From Armatimonadota bacterium (GTDB lineage Bacteria > Sysuimicrobiota > Sysuimicrobiia > Sysuimicrobiales > Sysuimicrobiaceae): a stretch of DNA of 64,000 bases. Every line of letters begins with the position of its first letter. Within the stretch, counting starts at the first letter, position 1. A program made the translations under genes and the position numbers. Positions 61,102 through 64,000 of this stretch are shown piece after piece. The notes below the pieces were generated by a model. The model had not been told where the DNA came from and searched no databases. It saw only the letters and a list, made by a program, of their open reading frames with translations. The DNA lies in the NCBI GenBank assembly GCA_031460175.1, contig JAVKGW010000007.1, forward strand, positions 1 to 64,000. Reading direction: 5' to 3'.

Positions 61102-61116
61102 GCGAGGAGGGAGCGG

Positions 61117-61533
61117 ATGCGGAATCTCACTGCCATCGCGCTTGCGGCCGTGCTTTTGGGGGGATGCGCCCAGGGCCGGGCGGCGCCCCGCGGGGACCCC
61201 GCCTTCCGCGTAGCGGCCGCGGTGCTGGCCCTGGAGCGGAGCGGAAGGGGCCTCACCCCGCAGCAGGCAAAAGAGGTGCTCCCCCTGCTGGACGTCCTGC
61301 GGAACCTGCGACCCGAGGAACAGGACGTGGCCCAAAGGCTCCTGGCCCGGTTCGATGCCCTCCTCACCCCCACGCAGAAGGAGGCCCTGCGGACCGCGCG
61401 CGAGCGCCTGCAGGAACGGATTCGTTCCGCCCCCCGACCCGGCCCTGTGGATCCGGAGCGGGCCGCGGAGTTCCGGAGGCGGCTCGTGGGGCAGGCCATG
61501 CAGCTGTTGGAGCGGCGGGCCCGGGGCCGTTGA
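61117..61533 (+). CDS. Small lipoprotein, Spy/CpxP-like candidate
   Basis: 138 residues, 15 bp after the permease. Lipobox LGGC (Cys17). The body is helical and charged (LTPQQAKEVLPLLD and LTPTQKEALRTAR). The repeated L-T-P-x-Q resembles Spy-type periplasmic chaperones, but the match is weak. It ends the efflux operon. Confidence 0.65.
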   Translation: MRNLTAIALAAVLLGGCAQGRAAPRGDPAFRVAAAVLALERSGRGLTPQQAKEVLPLLDVLRNLRPEEQDVAQRLLARFDALLTPTQKEALRTARERLQERIRSAPRPGPVDPERAAEFRRRLVGQAMQLLERRARGR

Positions 61534-61549
61534 GCCGGCCCGCCGCTCC
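61509..61549 (+). terminator. 13-bp hairpin at the end of the efflux operon
   Basis: Perfect arms GGAGCGGCGGGCC (61509-61521) and GGCCCGCCGCTCC (61537-61549) with a 15-nt loop containing the stop codon. No T-run follows, so it may act as a Rho-dependent or mRNA-stability element. Confidence 0.5.
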
Positions 61550-61627
61550 TGAGTGGAGGAGGACCTCCCCCGGAGACAGAACAAAAATATACGCGCCAAG
61601 GGATTCTGACCGAGGGGGGAGATCGGG

Positions 61628-62602
61628 ATGAAGCGGCGGGCGATCTGGATCCTCCTCATGGGGGTGCTCTTCGCCTTCCCGCTGTACGGGCAGCCGAGGG
61701 CGAACTGGCCCCGGAGCATCACCATCGGGAGCGCCTCCATCGGTGGGGTGTACTACGTGGTGGCCGGGGGCTATGCCAAGGTGATCCAGGAGAAGATGGG
61801 GATCCCGGCCAGCAACCGGGTGACGGGAGGTCCCGTTCAGAACATCCAGCTGGTGCACGCCAGGCAGATCGAGCTCGGCCTCACCACCATGGGACCCGCC
61901 CACGAGGCTCTACGGGGCATCGGGTGGGCCCAGGGCACCCGGTATGACACCATCCGGTTCACCTGGCCCATGTACACCTCCTTCGCCCACTGGATCACCC
62001 GGGCGGATAGCCCCATCCGGTCCATCACGGATCTCAACGGGAAGGTGGTGGATCTGGGTCCGAGAGGCGGGTCGGCGGAGTTCGTAGGGCACAAGGTCTT
62101 CTCCCTCTTCGGCATCCGCCCGGCTCGCATCGTGAACCTGTCCTTTGCGGAGGGTGCGAACGCCTTGCGGGACGGACTCGTGGACGCCAACTTCGGGGTA
62201 ATCGGGGTTCCGGTCCCTGCCTGGCTGGAGCTGTCCATCACGCGGCCCGTGCGGTTCTTCGGGTTCACGCCGGACCAGATCCAACGGCTCACCGCCGCGT
62301 ACCCGTACCTGGCGTCCGCAGCCATCCGCGCCAATGTGTACCGGGGACAGGACTACGTGATCCGCACGGTCCAGATGTGGAACGCGGCCTTCGTGCACCG
62401 GGACATGCCGGAGGACTTCGTGTACGAGCTCACCAAGACCATCTTCGATAACCAGGAGCTGCTGGAGCAGGTGCATCCCACTGCCGCGGAGACCCGGCCT
62501 GTGAACATCTACTACATCGCGGGCCCGCTCCATCCTGGCGCCCTCCGGTACTACCGGGAGCGGGGCGTGCGGCTGCGGACCGAGCACCAGCCTCCGCGCT
62601 AG
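61628..62602 (+). CDS. TAXI-family TRAP transporter substrate-binding protein
   Basis: 324 residues with a signal peptide (1-22). TIGSASIGGVYYVVAGGYAKV near 33 and DLGPRGGSAEF near 140 are the TAXI family pattern. Periplasmic binding protein for a small dicarboxylate- or amino-acid-like solute. The TRAP permease follows 18 bp downstream. Confidence 0.92.
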   Translation: MKRRAIWILLMGVLFAFPLYGQPRANWPRSITIGSASIGGVYYVVAGGYAKVIQEKMGIPASNRVTGGPVQNIQLVHARQIELGLTTMGPAHEALRGIGWAQGTRYDTIRFTWPMYTSFAHWITRADSPIRSITDLNGKVVDLGPRGGSAEFVGHKVFSLFGIRPARIVNLSFAEGANALRDGLVDANFGVIGVPVPAWLELSITRPVRFFGFTPDQIQRLTAAYPYLASAAIRANVYRGQDYVIRTVQMWNAAFVHRDMPEDFVYELTKTIFDNQELLEQVHPTAAETRPVNIYYIAGPLHPGALRYYRERGVRLRTEHQPPR

Positions 62603-62620
62603 CCCGTTGGGAAGGCTGGC

Positions 62621-64000
62621 GTGAAGCAGGCAACGGAGGACGAACAGGAACCCCGGGGGGAGATCCCCTCCCTCGTGACGGAGGTCGGTCCCGCGGAAGA
62701 GCTACGGGGCCGGGAATTGCGGGGCGGGTGGTGGGTCCTCGCGCGTCTCGTCGGGGTGGCCATGGCCACCTACCACATCGTGGTGCTGGGCTTCTACTCC
62801 ACCGATCCCCAGAAGATGTACGCCCTCCACCTGATGTTCGCCTCGCTCCTGGTGTTCCTGCTCCTGCCCGCCCGCCGGAACGGTTCCCCTGTCCCCACCC
62901 TCTGGGATCTCCTGCTGTGTCTTGCGAGCGTGGCGGTGGTCGTCTACCAGCTCCTGACCTTCTCCGCGCTCACCGCGCGGGCGGGGGTGATGCCCACCCC
63001 TACGGACGTGGCCGTGGGGGTGTTGCTCCTGGCCGTGGTGATCGAGATGAGCCGCCGAACCTCCGGGTGGGCGGTGCCGGCGCTGGGACTGGCGTTCGTG
63101 GTCTATGCCTTCGTGGGGCCGTACCTGCCGGGGCTCTTCCGACACGGTGGTTTCCCCGTGGCCACGGTCGTCTCCTTCCTGTTCAGCGACAATGGGATCT
63201 ACAGCGCCCCCATCGCGGCTTCAGCCCGCTACGTGTACCTGTTCATCCTGTTCGGTGCGGTGCTGGAGGCCTCTGGCATCGGGAAGTTTATCGTGGAGAT
63301 GGGCCTGAGCCTCGCGGGCCACCGCCGGGGCGGTCCCGCCAAGGTCTCGATCTTTACGAGCGCCCTTTTCGGCACCGCCTCCGGGTCCTCCGCAGCCAAC
63401 GTGATGGTGGACGGGGTGATCAACGTGCCTCTCATGAAGGCCACGGGCTTCCGGCCCAGCGTGGCGGGCGCCGTCGAGGCCATGAACTCCACGGGCGGGC
63501 AACTCATGCCGCCTGTGATGGGGGCTGCCGCTTTCCTGATGGCGGACATCCTGGGGGTTCCGTACTCCCACATCGCCCTAAGCGCCCTCATCCCCGCTCT
63601 TCTCTACTACGTGGCCGCGTACTGGATCATCGACCTCTACGCGGCCAAAAACCGGCTGCACGGCCTTCCCAGGACGCAGCTCCCACCCCTCGGCGCGGTC
63701 CTGCGCCGCCGCGGCTACCTTCTCGGTCCGCTCGTCTTGATCCTTCTACTCATCATGGGCTTCGACTACTCCCCCTTTCGGGCGGCCCTGTGGGGGCTGG
63801 CGGCCGCGGTGGTGGCCTCCTGGATGAGCCGAGAGGAGCGGGTAGCCCATCCATGGATCCTGCTGGGCGTTGTGGCATACCTCCTCGCTCGCCGTCTGGA
63901 CTTGCCGGTGCTCTGGAGCCTCGGAGTGGGGTGCGGGGTGGTGGCGGGCGTGTACGCGGCGCGACCCGAGAGCCGGGAGGGCATCCGCCGGATGCTGGAT
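62621..64000 (+). CDS. TRAP transporter fused DctQM-type permease, 3' truncated
   Basis: The GTG at 62621 opens a frame of 460 codons that continues past the window end. After a charged cytoplasmic stretch of about 40 residues come about 12 hydrophobic segments up to the edge. Near residue 285 is AMNSTGGQLMPPVMGAAAF (at 63480), the DctM signature of TAXI-type fused permeases. It imports solute with a cation gradient. The C-terminus is outside the window. Confidence 0.9.
   Translation, partial: MKQATEDEQEPRGEIPSLVTEVGPAEELRGRELRGGWWVLARLVGVAMATYHIVVLGFYSTDPQKMYALHLMFASLLVFLLLPARRNGSPVPTLWDLLLCLASVAVVVYQLLTFSALTARAGVMPTPTDVAVGVLLLAVVIEMSRRTSGWAVPALGLAFVVYAFVGPYLPGLFRHGGFPVATVVSFLFSDNGIYSAPIAASARYVYLFILFGAVLEASGIGKFIVEMGLSLAGHRRGGPAKVSIFTSALFGTASGSSAANVMVDGVINVPLMKATGFRPSVAGAVEAMNSTGGQLMPPVMGAAAFLMADILGVPYSHIALSALIPALLYYVAAYWIIDLYAAKNRLHGLPRTQLPPLGAVLRRRGYLLGPLVLILLLIMGFDYSPFRAALWGLAAAVVASWMSREERVAHPWILLGVVAYLLARRLDLPVLWSLGVGCGVVAGVYAARPESREGIRRMLD

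Overview
The window is a GC-rich bacterial chromosome segment packed with respiratory, electron-transfer and envelope-transport genes. Most neighbouring genes overlap by 1-4 bases (ATGA or GTGA junctions), so translation is strongly coupled. Twin-arginine and Sec signals, a TolC-type outer-membrane channel, RND and MacB-type pumps and an HtrA protease point to a diderm-like envelope. The genes suggest respiratory flexibility: a molybdopterin oxidoreductase, a Sec-type nitrous oxide reductase, a CuA oxidase, and ferredoxin-linked 2-oxoacid oxidation. The lineage cannot be fixed from the sequence alone; uncultured high-GC groups of soils, aquifers and hot springs would fit, but this is a guess. 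No tRNA, rRNA, CRISPR array, insertion sequence or prophage was seen.

Layout. (1) 1-10369, plus strand: a molybdopterin (CISM/DMSO-reductase family) respiratory cluster with two catalytic subunits, a four-cluster ferredoxin subunit, an NrfD-type membrane anchor, a small membrane protein, a TorD-like chaperone, an Fe-S protein with an MvhD-like domain and a DUF411 protein. (2) 10383-22200, minus strand: a CBS-domain gene, then korDABC (2-oxoacid:ferredoxin oxidoreductase), a giant HdrA-HdrA-MvhD fusion, a soluble HdrD-like protein, etfA, etfB and adenine deaminase. This looks like a soluble electron-bifurcation or confurcation hub. (3) 22545-29043, plus: an Rrf2 regulator with nosZ, a membrane protein, nosD, nosF, nosY and a FixH/YtkA-like lipoprotein. 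(4) 29021-29518, minus: a BON-domain protein. (5) 29790-35414, plus: CuA/heme-copper oxidase subunits II, I, IV-like and III, then a regulator, a radical SAM/SPASM protein and a cupredoxin. (6) 35571-43796: housekeeping and miscellaneous genes, including an M16 protease pair, a decayed THEP1-type NTPase, an endonuclease V homologue with altered active site, and a flavoprotein. (7) 43852-61533: an envelope/efflux region with a two-component system, two paralogous von Willebrand A proteins, YceI, HtrA, an RND pump and a MacAB-like ABC pump sharing one TolC. (8) 61628-64000: a TAXI-type TRAP transporter cut by the window end.

Two regulatory patterns link separate operons. An 18-bp palindrome-like motif (best copy ATCGGGTCCGGACCCGAT) occurs three times in the 344-bp region upstream of the Rrf2-nos operon and twice upstream of the oxidase operon. 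Separately, an 11-bp-period direct repeat (TTCAC-N6-TTCAC) precedes the operon that includes the OmpR-type two-component system, the YceI-HtrA-VWA operon and the RND/MacB efflux operon. This suggests one autoregulated envelope-stress or efflux regulon confined to about 18 kb.

The strongest candidates for undescribed biology are the Kor-HdrA2-HdrD-Etf operon and the two-component efflux regulon. Others are the molybdoenzyme whose first Fe-S site has three cysteines and a glycine, the endonuclease V homologue lacking two catalytic aspartates, and the oxidase subunit I with a YSHP motif and no K-channel lysine.
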